DNA of 64,000 nt from Gordius sp. MW1 (Eukaryota; Nematomorpha; Gordioida; Gordea; Gordiidae), in NCBI GenBank assembly GCA_964036665.1, contig OZ038528.1, positions 10,360,501-10,424,500 of the forward strand, read 5' to 3'. Positions within the stretch are counted from its first letter, which is position 1, and every line of letters starts with the position of its first letter. The notes under the pieces are model-generated. The model had not been told where the DNA came from. It searched no databases and saw only the letters and a program-made list of their open reading frames with translations. This document shows positions 36,822 to 49,957 of this stretch, one piece after another. Both the position numbers and the translations under genes were made by a program.

Positions 36822-39800
36822 ATGAAAAATAATATTTTTTTCGACCTCAAAATTTTTTCATTTTTTTCGTTCAACCATATCGCCCCCATGAAAGTTTTCG
36901 ATATCAGAGGTGAATTCCGTAAAAAAAAATTTTTGATCAGTCATCAAAAATTATTAACTTTAAATCACGATCGTGTTTCACAAAAACTAGAGACACGCTT
37001 AGAAAGCGATATTGAAACAATCTAAAAGCAACACAAAAATCTTAATTTCCTTCAATCTAAAACTTCCCCTTGTGCAAAAATTCTTATCGAGATTCTAACA
37101 AGGACATAATGCTAAGAATATTTACTGACTTTTAAAGATTTTTTCAGCCCCCTTTCGAAAGAATATGAAAAATAAATTTTTTTCGACCTCAAATTTTTTT
37201 CGTTTCAACCATATCGCCCCCATGAAAGTTTTCGATTTCAGAGGTGAATTCCGTAAAAATATTTTTTTTGATCAGTCATCAAAAATTATTAACTTTAAAT
37301 CAGGATCGCATAGAGCTTGTTTCTCAAAAACTAGAGACACGCTTAGAAAGCGATATTGAAACTATCTAAACGCAACACGAAAATCTTAATTTCTCTCCTA
37401 AAACTTCGCCTCGTGAAAAATTCTTATCGAGATTCTAACAAGGACATAATGCTAAGAATATTTACTAACTTTTAAAGATTTTTTCAGCCCCCTTTCGAAA
37501 GAATATGAAAAATAATATTTTTTTCGACCTCAAAATTTTTTCATTTTTTTCGTTCAACCATATCGCCCCCATGAAAGTTTTCGATATCAGAGGTGAATCC
37601 CGTAAAAAAAAATTTTTGATCAGTCATCAAAAATTATTAACTTTAAATCACGATCGCATAGAGGTTTCACAAAAACTAGAGACACGCTTAGAAAGCGATA
37701 TTGAAACAATCTAAACGCAACACGAAAATGTTAATTTCTCTCAATCTGAAATTTGGCTTCGTGCAAAATTTCTTATCGAGATTCTAGCAAGGACATAATG
37801 CTAAGAATATTTACTGCCTTTTAAAGATTTTTTCAGCCATCTTTCGAAAGAATATGAAAAATAATATTTTTTTCGACCTCAAAATTTTTTCATTTTTTTC
37901 GTTCAACCATATCGCCCCCATGAAAGTTTTCGATATCAGAGGTGAATTCCGTAAAAAAAAAATTTTTGATCAGTCATCAAAAATTATTAACTTTAAATCA
38001 CGATCGTGTTTCACAAAACTAGAGACACGCTTAGAAAGCGATATTGAAACAATCTAAAAGCAACACGAAAATCTTAATTTCCTTCAATCTGAAACTTCCC
38101 CTTGTGCAAAAATTCTTATCGAGATTCTAACAAGGACATAATGCTAAGAATATTTACTGACTTTTAAAGATTTTTTCAGCCCCCTTTCGAAAGAATATGA
38201 TAAATAAATTTTTTTCGACCTCAAAATTTTTTCATTTTTTTCGTTTCAACCATATAGCCCCCATGAAAGTTTTCGATATCAGAGGTGAATTCCGTAAAAA
38301 AATTTTTTTTGATCAGTCATCAAAAATTATTAACTTTAAATCACGATCGTGTTTCACAGAAACTAGAGACACGCTTAGAAAGCGATATTGAAACAATCTA
38401 AACGCAACACGAAAATCTTAATTTCCTTCAATCTGAAACTTCCCCTTGTGCAAAAATTCTTATCGAGATTCTAACAAGGACATAATGCTAAGAATATTTA
38501 CTGACTTTTAAAGATTTTTTCAGCCCCCTTTCGAAAGAATATGAAAAATAAATTTTTTTCGACCTCAAATTTTTTTCGTTTCAACCATATCGCCCCCATG
38601 AAAGTTTTCGATTTCAGAGGTGAATTCCGTAAAAATATTTTTTTTGATCAGTCATCAAAAATTATTAACTTTAAATCAGGATCGCATAGAGCTTGTTTCT
38701 CAAAAACTAGAGACACGCTTAGAAAGCGATATTGAAACTATCTAAACGCAACACGAAAATCTTAATTTCTCTCCTAAAACTTCGCCTCGTGCAAAAATTC
38801 TTATCGAGATTCTAACAAGGACATAATGCTAAGAATATTTACTAACTTTTAAAGATTTTTTCAGCCCCCTTTCGAAAGAATATGAAAAATAATATTTTTT
38901 TCGACCTCAAAATTTTTTCATTTTTTTCGTTCAACCATATCGCCCCCATGAAAGTTTTCGATATCAGAGGTGAATCCCGTAAAAAAAAATTTTTGATCAG
39001 TCATCAAAAATTATTAACTTTAAATCACGATCGCATAGAGGTTTCACAAAAACTAGAGACACGCTTAGAAAGCGATATTGAAACAATCTAAACGCAACAC
39101 GAAAATGTTAATTTCTCTCAATCTGAAACTTGGCTTCGTGCAAAATTTCTTATCGAGATTCTAGCAAGGACATAATGCTAAGAATATTTACTGCCTTTTA
39201 AAGATTTTTTCAGCCATCTTTCGAAAGAATATGAAAAATAATATTTTTTTCGACCTCAAAATTTTTTCATTTTTTTCGTTCAACCATATCGCCCCCATGA
39301 ATGTTTTCGATATCAGAGGTGAATTCCGTAAAAAAAAAATTTTTGATCAGTCATCAAAAATTATTAACTTTAAATCACGATCGTGTTTCACAAAACTAGA
39401 GACACGCTTAGAAAGCGATATTGAAACAATCTAAAAGCAACACGAAAATCTTAATTTCCTTCAATCTGAAACTTCCCCTTGTGCAAAAATTCTTATCGAG
39501 ATTCTAACAAGGACATAATGCTAAGAATATTTACTGACTTTTAAAGATTTTTTCAGCCCCCTTTCGAAAGAATATGATAAATAAATTTTTTTCGACCTCA
39601 AAATTTTTTCATTTTTTTCGTTTCAACCATATAGCCCCCATGAAAGTTTTCGATATCAGAGGTGAATTCCGTAAAAAAAATTTTTTTGATCAGTCATCAA
39701 AAATTATTAACTTTAAATCACGATCGTGTTTCACAGAAACTAGAGACACGCTTAGAAAGCGATATTGAAACAATCTAAACGCAACACGAAAATCTTAATT

Positions 39801-39917
39801 TCCTTCAATCTGAAACTTCCCCTTGTGCAAAAATTCTTATCGAGATTCTAACAAGGACATAATGCTAAGAATATTTACTGACTTTTAAAGATTTTTTCAG
39901 CCCCCTTTCGAAAGAAT
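36822..39917. repeat. Nine-unit HOR, copy 2 (3096 bp)
   Basis: Units at 36822, 37165, 37505, 37854, 38197, 38541, 38882, 39231 and 39574 match copy 1 at +3089; the last offset is +3096 because copy 1 alone has the 7-bp deletion. The first B repeats the lost C (near 37412), so that loss predates the duplication. Private changes here include GAAATTTGGC near 37748 and CATGAATGTTTTCG at 39298-39311. The copies otherwise appear nearly identical. Confidence 0.92.
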
Positions 39918-42663
39918 ATGATAAATAAATTTTTTTCGACCTCAAAATTTTTTCATTTTTTTCGTTTCAACCATATCGCCCCCATGAAAGTTTTCGATAT
40001 CAGAGGTAAATTCCGTAAAAAAAAATTTTTTTGGTCAGTCATCAAAAATTATTAACTTTAAATCACGATCGCATAGAGCTTGTTTCACAAAAACTAGAGA
40101 CACGCTTAGAAACCGATATTGAAACAATCTAAAAGCAACACGAAAATCTTATCCTTCAATCTAAAACTTCCCCTTGTGCAAAAATTCTTGTCGAGATTCT
40201 AACAAGGACATAATAATAAGAATATTTACTGACTTTTAAAGATTTTTTCAGCCCCCTTTCGAAAGAATATGAAAAATAAATTTTTTTCGACCTCAAATTT
40301 TTTTCGTTTCAACCATATCGCCCCCATGAAAGTTTTTGATTTCAGAGGTGAATTCCGTAAAAATATTTTTTTTGATCAGTCATCAAAAATTATTAACTTT
40401 AAATCACGATCGCATAGAGCTTGTTTCACAAAAACTAGAGACACGCTTAGAAAGCGATATTGAAACAATCTAAAAGCAACACGAAAATCTTAATTTCCTT
40501 CAATCTAAAACTTACCCTTGTGCAAAAATTCTTATCGAGATTCTAACAAGGACATAATGCTAAGAATATTTACTGACTTTTAAAGATTTTTTCAGCCCCC
40601 TTTCGAAAGAATATGAAAAATAAATTTTTTTAGACCTCAAATTTTTTTCGTTTCAACCATATCGCCCCCATGAAAGTTTTCGATATCAGAGGTGAATTCC
40701 GTAAAAATATTTTTTTTGATCAGTCATCAAAAATTATTAACTTTAAATCACGATCGTGTTTCACAAAAACTAGAGACACGCTTAGAAAGCGATATTGAAA
40801 CTAAAAGCAACACAAAAATCTTAATTTCCTCCAATCTAAAACTTCCCCTTGTGCAAAAATTCTTATCGAGATTCTAACAAGGACATAATGCTAAGAATAT
40901 TTACTGACTTTTAAAGATTTTTTCAGCCCCCTTTCGAAAGAATATGATAAATAAATTTTTTTCGACCTACAAATTTTTTCATTTTTTTCGTTTCAACCAT
41001 ATCGCCCCCATGAAAGTTTTCGATATCAGAATTCCGTAAAAAAAATTTTTTTGATCAGTCTTCAAAAATTATTAACTTTAAATCACGATCGCATAGAGCT
41101 TGTTTCACAAAAACTAGAGACACGCTTAGAAAGCGATATTGAAACTATCTAAACGCAACACGAAAATCTTAATTTCTCTACTTAAACTTCGCCCCGTGCA
41201 AAAATTCTTATCGAGATTCTAACAAGGACATAATGCTAAGAATATTTCCTAACTTTTAAACATTTTTTCAGCCCCCTTTCGAAAGAATATGAAAAATAAT
41301 ATTTTTTTCGACCTCAAAATTTTTTCATTTTTTTCGTTCAACCATATCGCCCCCATGAAAGTTTTCGATATCAGAGGTGAATTCCGCAAAAAAAAATTTT
41401 TGATCAGTCATCAAAAATTATTAACTTTAATCACGATCGCGTAGAGCTTGTTTCACAAAAACTAGAGACACGCTTAGAAAGCGATATTGAAACAATCTAA
41501 ACGCAACACAATGTTAATTTCTCTCAATCTGAAACTTGGCTTCGTGCAAAATTTCTTATCGAGATTCTAGCAAGGACATAATGCTAAGAATATTTACTGT
41601 CTTTTAAAGATTTTTTCAGCCCTCTTTCGAAAGAATATGAAAAATAATATTTTTTTCGACCTCAAAATTTTTTCATTTTATTCGTTCAACCATATCGCCC
41701 CCATGAAAGTTTTCGATATCAGAGTAAATTACGTAAAAAAATTTTTTTTGATCAGTCATCAAAAATTATTAACTTTAAATCACGATCGTGTTTCACAAAA
41801 ACTAGAAACACGCTTAGAAAGCGATATTGAAACAATCTAAACGCAACACGAAAGTGTTAATTTCTCTCAATCTAAAACTTGGCCTCGTGCAAAATTTCTT
41901 ATCGAGATTCTAACATGGACATTATGCTAAGAATATTTACTGACTTTTAAAGATTTTTTCAGCCCCCTTTCGAAAGAATATGAAAAATAAATTTTTTTCG
42001 ACCTCAAATTTTTTTCGTTTCAACCATATCGCCCCCATGAAAGTTTTCGATATCAGAGGTGAATTCCGTAAAAAAAATTTTTTTTGATCAGTCATCAAAA
42101 ATTATTAACTTTAAATCACGATCGCATAGAGCTTGTTTCACAAAAACTAGAGACACGCTTAGAAAGCGATATTGAAACAATCTAAACGCAACACGAAATT
42201 GTTAATTTCTCTCAATCTAAAACTTGGCCTCGTGAAAATTTCTTATCGAGATTCTAACAAGGACATAATGCGAATATTTACTGACTTTTAAAGATTTTTT
42301 CAGCCCCTTCGAAAGAATATGAAAAATAAATTTTTTTCGACCTCAAATTTTTATCGTTTCAACCATATCGCCCCCATGAAAGTTTTCGATATCAGAGGTG
42401 AATTCCGTAAAAAAATTTTTTTTTGATCAGTCATCAAAAATTATTAACTTTAAATCACGATCGCATAGAGCTTGTTTCACAAAAACTAGAGACACGCTTA
42501 GAAAGCGATATTGAAACAATCTAAAAGCAACACGAAAATCTTAATTTCCTTCAATCTAAAACTTCCCCTTGTGCAAAATTTCTTATCGAGATTCTAACAA
42601 GGACATTATGCTAAGAATATTTACTGACTTTTAAAGATTTTTTCAGCCCCCTTTCGAAAGAAT
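39918..42663. repeat. Block 7: transition units with several private deletions
   Basis: Units at 39918, 40269 (P), 40613, 40944, 41289, 41637, 41980 and 42319. The 39918 unit has an E/I front and a Q tail (AGAAACCGAT, AATCTTATCC). The 40613 unit has an A front (TTTTTTTAGACC) and a C body (GATCGTG) and loses bases at TTGAAACTAAAAGC. The 40944 unit reads GATATCAGAATTCCG, a 5-bp loss. The 41289-41637-41980 run anticipates the next block: it matches 43363-43712-44056 at +2074 to +2076, sharing GATCGCGTAG, CAACACAATGTT and CATTTTATTCG. Confidence 0.84.
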
Positions 42664-44744
42664 ATGAAAAATAAATTTTTTTCGACCTCAAACTATTTTC
42701 GTTTCAACCATATCGCCCCCATGAAAGTTTTCGATATCAGAGGTGAATTCCGTAAAAAAAATTTTTTTTGGTCAGTCATCAAAAATTATTAACTTTAAAT
42801 CACGATCGCATAGAGCTTGTTTCACAAAAACTAGAGACACGCTTAGAAAGCGATATTGAAACAATCTAAAAGCAACACGAAAATCTTAATTTCCTTCAAT
42901 CTAAAACTTCCCCTTGTGCAAAAATTCTTATCGAGATTCTAACAAGGACATAATGCTAAGAATATTTACTGACTTTTAAAGATTTTTTCAGCCCCCTTTC
43001 GAAAGAATATGAAAAATAAATTTTTTTCGACCTCAAAATTTTTTCATTTTTTTCGTTTCAACCATATCGCCCCCATGAAAGTTTTCGATATCAGAGGTGA
43101 ATTCCGTAAAAAAAATTTTTTTTGATCAGTCATCAAAAATTATTAACTTTAAATCACGATCGCATAGAGCTTGTTTCACAAAAACTAGAGACACGCATAG
43201 AAAGCGATATTGAAACAATCTAAAAGCAAGACGAAAATCTTAATTTCCTTCAATCTAAAACTTCCCCTTGTGCTAAAATTCTTATCGAGATTTTAACAAG
43301 GACATAATGCTAAGAATATTTACTGACTTTTAAAGATTTTTTCAGCTCCCTTTCGAAAGAATATGAAAAATAATATTTTTTTCGACCTCAAAATTTTTCC
43401 ATTTTTTTCGTTCAACCATATCGCCCCCATGAAAGTTTTCGATATCAGAGGTGAATTCCGTAAAAAAAAATTTTTGATCAGTCATCAAAAATTATTAACT
43501 TTAAATCACGATCGCGTAGAGCTTGTTTCACAAAAACTAGAGACACGCTTAGAAAGCGATATTGAAACAATCTAAACGCAACACAATGTTAATTTCTCTC
43601 AATCTGAAACTTGGCTTCGTGCAAAATTTCTTATCGAGATTCTAGCAAGGACATAATGCTAAGAATATTTACTGTCTTTTAAAGATTTTTTCAGCCCTCT
43701 TTCGAAAGAATATGAAAAATAATATTTTTTTCGACCTCAAAATTTTTTCATTTTATTCGTTCAACCATATCGCCCCCATGAAAGTTTTCGATATCAGAGG
43801 TAAATTACGTAAAAAAAATTTTTTTGATCAGTCATCAAAAATTATTAACTTTAAATCACGATCGTGTTTCACAAAAACTAGAAACACGCTTAGAAAGCGA
43901 TATTGAAACAATCTAAACGCAACACGAAAGTGTTAATTTCTCTCAATCTAAAACTTGGCCTCGTGCAAAATTTCTTATCGAGATTCTAACATGGACATTA
44001 TGCTAAGAATATTTACTGACTTTTAAAGATTTTTTCAGCCCCCTTTCGAAAGAATATGAAAAATAAATTTTTTTCGACCTCAAATTTTTTTCGTTTCAAC
44101 CATATCGCCCCCATGAAAGTTTTCGATATCAGAGGTGAATTCCGTAAAAAAAAATTTTTTTGATCAGTCATCAAAAATTATTAACTTTAAATCACGATCG
44201 CATAGAGCTTGTTTCACAAAAACTAGAGACACGCTTAGAAAGCGATATTGAAACAATCTAAAAGCAACACGAAAATCTTAATTTCCTTCAATTTAAAACT
44301 TCCCCTTGTGCAAAATTTCTTATCGAGATTCTAACAAGGACATTATGCTAAGAATATTTACTGACTTTTAAAGATTTTTTCAGCCCCCTTTCGAAAGAAT
44401 ATGAAAAATAAATTTTTTTCGACCTCAAATTATTTTCGTTTCAACCATATCGCCCCCATGAAAGTTTTCGATATCAGAGGTGAATTCCGTAAAAAAAATT
44501 TTTTTGGTCAGTCATCAAAAATTATTAACTTTAAATCACGATCGCATAGAGCTTGTTTCACAAAAACTAGAGACACGCTTAGAAAGCGATATTGAAACAA
44601 TCTAAAAGCAACACGAAAATCTTAATTTCCTTCAATCTAAAACTTCCCCTTGTGCAAAAATTCTTATCGAGATTCTAACAAGGACATTATGCTAAGAATA
44701 TTTACTGACTTTTAAAGATTTTTTCAGCCCCCTTTCGAAAGAAT
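42664..44744. repeat. Six-unit HOR, copy 1 (2081 bp)
   Basis: Units at 42664, 43009, 43363, 43712, 44056 and 44401. All six recur at exactly +2081. Diagnostic shared variants are CTCAAACTATTTTCG (42664), CACGCATAGAAAG with GCAAGACG and GTGCTAAAATTC (43009), ATTTTTCCATTT with GATCGCGTAG (43363), CATTTTATTCG with GGTAAATTACG (43712), CTAACATGGACATT at the joint before 44056, and CAAATTATTTTCG (44401). Confidence 0.92.
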
Positions 44745-46825
44745 ATGAAAAATAAATTTTTTTCGACCTCAAACTATTTTCGTTTCAACCATATCGCCCC
44801 CATGAAAGTTTTCGATATCAGAGGTGAATTCCGTAAAAAAAATTTTTTTTGGTCAGTCATCAAAAATTATTAACTTTAAATCACGATCGCATAGAGCTTG
44901 TTTCACAAAAACTAGAGACACGCTTAGAAAGCGATATTGAAACAATCTAAAAGCAACACGAAAATCTTAATTTCCTTCAATCTAAAACTTCCCCTTGTGC
45001 AAAAATTCTTATCGAGATTCTAACAAGGACATAATGCTAAGAATATTTACTGACTTTTAAAGATTTTTTCAGCCCCCTTTCGAAAGAATATGAAAAATAA
45101 ATTTTTTTCGACCTCAAAATTTTTTCATTTTTTTCGTTTCAACCATATCGCCCCCATGAAAGTTTTCGATATCAGAGGTGAATTCCGTAAAAAAAATTTT
45201 TTTTGATCAGTCATCAAAAATTATTAACTTTAAATCACGATCGCATAGAGCTTGTTTCACAAAAACTAGAGACACGCATAGAAAGCGATATTGAAACAAT
45301 CTAAAAGCAAGACGAAAATCTTAATTTCCTTCAATCTAAAACTTCCCCTTGTGCTAAAATTCTTATCGAGATTTTAACAAGGACATAATGCTAAGAATAT
45401 TTACTGACTTTTAAAGATTTTTTCAGCTCCCTTTCGAAAGAATATGAAAAATAATATTTTTTTCGACCTCAAAATTTTTCCATTTTTTTCGTTCAACCAT
45501 ATCGCCCCCATGAAAGTTTTCGATATCAGAGGTGAATTCCGTAAAAAAAAATTTTTGATCAGTCATCAAAAATTATTAACTTTAAATCACGATCGCGTAG
45601 AGCTTGTTTCACAAAAACTAGAGACACGCTTAGAAAGCGATATTGAAACAATCTAAACGCAACACAATGTTAATTTCTCTCAATCTGAAACTTGGCTTCG
45701 TGCAAAATTTCTTATCGAGATTCTAGCAAGGACATAATGCTAAGAATATTTACTGTCTTTTAAAGATTTTTTCAGCCCTCTTTCGAAAGAATATGAAAAA
45801 TAATATTTTTTTCGACCTCAAAATTTTTTCATTTTATTCGTTCAACCATATCGCCCCCATGAAAGTTTTCGATATCAGAGGTAAATTACGTAAAAAAAAT
45901 TTTTTTGATCAGTCATCAAAAATTATTAACTTTAAATCACGATCGTGTTTCACAAAAACTAGAAACACGCTTAGAAAGCGATATTGAAACAATCTAAACG
46001 CAACACGAAAGTGTTAATTTCTCTCAATCTAAAACTTGGCCTCGTGCAAAATTTCTTATCGAGATTCTAACATGGACATTATGCTAAGAATATTTACTGA
46101 CTTTTAAAGATTTTTTCAGCCCCCTTTCGAAAGAATATGAAAAATAAATTTTTTTCGACCTCAAATTTTTTTCGTTTCAACCATATCGCCCCCATGAAAG
46201 TTTTCGAGTTCAGAGGTGAATTCCGTAAAAAAAAATTTTTTTGATCAGTCATCAAAAATTATTAACTTTAAATCACGATCGCATAGAGCTTGTTTCACAA
46301 AAACTAGAGACACGCTTAGAAAGCGATATTGAAACAATCTAAAAGCAACACGAAAATCTTAATTTCCTTCAATTTAAAACTTCCCCTTGTGCAAAATTTC
46401 TTATCGAGATTCTAACAAGGACATTATGCTAAGAATATTTACTGACTTTTAAAGATTTTTTCAGCCCCCTTTCGAAAGAATATGAAAAATAAATTTTTTT
46501 CGACCTCAAATTATTTTCGTTTCAACCATATCGCCCCCATGAAAGTTTTCGATATCAGAGGTGAATTCCGTAAAAAAAATTTTTTTGGTCAGTCATCAAA
46601 AATTATTAACTTTAAATCACGATCGCATAGAGCTTGTTTCACAAAAACTAGAGACACGCTTAGAAAGCGATATTGAAACAATCTAAAAGCAACACGAAAA
46701 TCTTAATTTCCTTCAATCTAAAACTTCCCCTTGTGCAAAAATTCTTATCGAGATTCTAACAAGGACATAATGCTAAGAATATTTACTGACTTTTATAGAT
46801 TTTTTCAGCCCCCTTTCGAAAGAAT
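44745..46825. repeat. Six-unit HOR, copy 2 (2081 bp)
   Basis: Units at 44745, 45090, 45444, 45793, 46137 and 46482 match copy 1 unit for unit with no net indel. One visible difference is TTTTCGAGTTCAG in the 46137 unit (near 46201-46213) against TTTTCGATATCAG at 44056, and the joint before 44745 reads GTGCAAAAATTC where that before 42664 reads GTGCAAAATTTC. Confidence 0.92.
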
Positions 46826-47168
46826 ATGAAAAATAATATTATTTTCGACCTCAAAATATTTTCAATTTTTTCGTTTCAACCAAATCGCCCCCATGAAAGT
46901 TTTCGATATCAGAGGTGAGTTCCGTAAAAAAAAATTTTTTATCAAAAATTATTATTTTTAAATCACGATCTCATAGAGCTTGTTTCACAAAAACTAGAGA
47001 CACGCTTAGAAAGCGATATTGAAACAATCTAAACGCAACACGAAATTGTTAATTTCTCTCAATCTAAAACTTGGCCTCGTGAAAATTTCTTATCGAGATT
47101 TCTAACAAGGACATAATGCGAATATTTACTGACTTTTAAAGATTTTTTCAGCCCCCTTTCGAAAGAAT
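46826..47168. repeat. Divergent unit class with TTATAG and no GATCAGTC
   Basis: This unit is preceded by GACTTTTATAGATT and has ATATTATTTTCG, CTCAAAATATTTTC, AACCAAATCGCC and GGTGAGTTCCG, and then TTTTTTATCAAAAATTATTATTTTT, in which GATCAGTC is missing and the dyad is lost. The class recurs at 52384 and 54127, each time directly before a unit with CCCATTAAAG. It is among the most diverged classes in the window and marks the edge of the recurring five-unit HOR. Confidence 0.87.
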
Positions 47169-49603
47169 ATGAAAAATAAATTTTTTTCGACCTCAAAATT
47201 TTTTCATTTTTTTCGTTTCAACCATATCGCCCCCATTAAAGTTTTCGATATCAGAGGTGAATTCCGTAAAAAAAATTTTTTTGATCAGTCATCAAAAATT
47301 ATTAACTTTAAATCACGATCGCATAGAGCTTGTTTCACAAAAACTAGAGACACGCTTAGAAAGCGATATTGAAACAATCTAAAAGCAACACGAAAATCTT
47401 AATTTCCTTCAATCTAAAACTTCCCCTTGTGCAAAAATTCTTATCGAGATTTTAACAAGGACATAATGCTAAGAATATTTACTGACTTTTAAAGATTTTT
47501 TCAGCCCCCTTTCGAAAGAATATGATAAATAAATTTTTTTCGACCTCAGAATTTTTTCATTTTTTTCCTTTCAACCATATCGCCCCCATGAAAGTTTTCG
47601 ATATCAGAGGTGAATTCCGTAAAAAAAATTTTTTTTGATCAGTCATCAAAAATTATTAACTTTAAATCACGATCGCATAGAGCTTGTTTCACAAAAACTA
47701 GAGACACGCTTAGAAAGCGATATTGAAACTATCTAAACGCAACACGAAAATCTTAATTTCTCTCCTAAAACTTCGCCTCGTGCAAAAATTCTTATCGAGA
47801 TTCTAACAAGGACATAATGCTAAGAATAATTCCTAACTTTTAAAGATTTTTTCAGCCCCCTTTCGAAAGAATATGAAAAATAATATTTTTTTCGACCTCA
47901 AATTTTTTTCATTTTTTTGGTTCAACCATATCGCCCCCATGAAAGTTTTCGATATCAGAGGTGAATTCCGTAAAAAAACATTTTTGATCAGTTATCAAAA
48001 ATTATTAACTTTAAATCACGATCGCATAAAGCCTGTTTCACAAAAACTAGAGACACGCTTAGAAAGCGATATTGAAACAATCTAAACGCAACACGAAAGT
48101 GTTAATTTCTCTCAATCTAAAACTTGGCCTCGTGCAAAATTTCTTATCGAGATTCTAACAAGGACATTATGCTAAGAATATTTACTGACTTTTAAAGATT
48201 TTTTCAGCCCCCTTTCGAAAGAATATGAAAAATAAATTTTTTTCGACCTCAAATTTTTTTCGTTTCAACCATATCGCCCCCATGAAAGTTTTCGATTTCA
48301 GAGGTGAATTCCGTAAAAATATTTTTTTTGATCAGTCATCAAAAATTATTAACTTTAAATCAGGATCGCATAGAGCTTGTTTCTCAAAAACAAGAGACAC
48401 GCTTAGAAAGCGATATTGAAACTATCTAAACGCAACACGAAAATCTTAATTTCTCTCCTAAAACTTCGCCTCGTGCAAAAATTCTTATCGAGATTCTAAC
48501 AAGGACATAATGCTAAGAATATTTACTAACTTTTAAAGATTTTTTCAGCCCCCTTTCGAAAGAATATGAAAAATAATATTTTTTTCGACCTCAAAATTTT
48601 TTCATTTTTTTCGTTCAACCATATCGCCCCCATGAAAGTTTTCGATATCAGAGGTGAATTCCGTAAAAAAAATTTTTTGATCAGTCATCAAAAATTATTA
48701 ACTTTAAATCACGATCGTGTTTCACAAAAACTAGAGACACGCTTAGAAAGCGATATTGAAACAATCTAAACGCAACACGAAAGTGTTAATTTCTCTCAAT
48801 CTAAAACTTGGCCTCGTGCAAAATTTCTTATCGAGATTCTAACAAGGACATAATGCTAAGAATATTTACTGACTTTTAAAAATTTTTTCAGCCCCCTTTC
48901 GAAAGAATATGAAAAATAATATTTTTTTCGACCTCAAAATTTTTTCATTTTTTTCGTTCAACCATATCGCCCCCATGAAAGTTTTCGATATCAGAGGTGA
49001 ATTCCGTAAAAAAAATTTTTTTGATCAGTCATCAAAAAAATATTAACTTTAAATCACAATCGCATAGAGCTTGTTTCACAAAAACTAGAGACACGCTTAG
49101 AAAGCGATATTGAAACTATCTAAACGCAACACGAAAATCTTAATTTCTCCCCTAAAACTTCGCCCCGTGCAAAAATTCTTATCGAGATTCTAACAAGGAC
49201 ATAATGCTCAGAATATTTCCTAACTTTTAAAGATTTTTTCAGCCCCCTTTCGAAAGAATATGAAAAATAATATTTTTTTCGACCTCAAAATTTTTTCATT
49301 TTTTTCGTTCAACCATATCGCCCCCATGAAAGTTTTCGATATCAGAGGTGAATTCCGTAAAAAAAAATTTTTTGATCAGTCATCAAAAATTATTAACTTT
49401 AAATCACGATCGTGTTTCACAGAAACTAGAGACACGCTTAGAAAGCGATATTGAAACAATCTAAACGCAACACGAAAATCTTAATTTCCTTCAATCTAAA
49501 ACTTCCCTTCGTGCAAAAATTCTTATCGAGATTCTAACAAGGACATAATGCTAAGAATATCTACTGACTTTTAAAGATTTTTTCAGCTCCCTTTCGAAAG
49601 AAT

Positions 49604-49957
49604 ATGCAAAATAATATTTTTTCGACCTCAAAATTTTTTCATTTTTTTTGTTTCAACCATATCGCCCCCATGAAAGTTTTCGATATCAGAGGTGAATTCC
49701 GTAAAAAAAAATTTTTTTGGTCAGTCATCAAAAATTATTAACTTTAAATCACGATCGCATAGAGCTTGTTTCACAAAAACTAGAGACACGCATAGAAAGC
49801 GATATTGAAACAATCTAAAAGCAAGACGAAAATCTTAATTTCCTTCAATCTAAAACTTCCCCTTGTGCTAAAATTCTTATCGAGATTTTAACAAGGACAT
49901 AATGCTAAGAATATTTACTGACTTTTAAAGATTTTTTCAGCCCCCTTTCGAAAGAAT
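49604..49957. repeat. Hybrid unit, Q front and 43009-type tail
   Basis: The front has CAGCTCCC upstream, ATGCAAAATAAT and GGTCAGTC as in class Q. The tail is not Q-like; it has CACGCATAGAAAG, GCAAGACG, GTGCTAAAATTC and GATTTTAAC, which belong to units 43009 and 45090. The same hybrid is at 55518, exactly 5914 bp away, so it formed once and was then copied. Confidence 0.85.
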
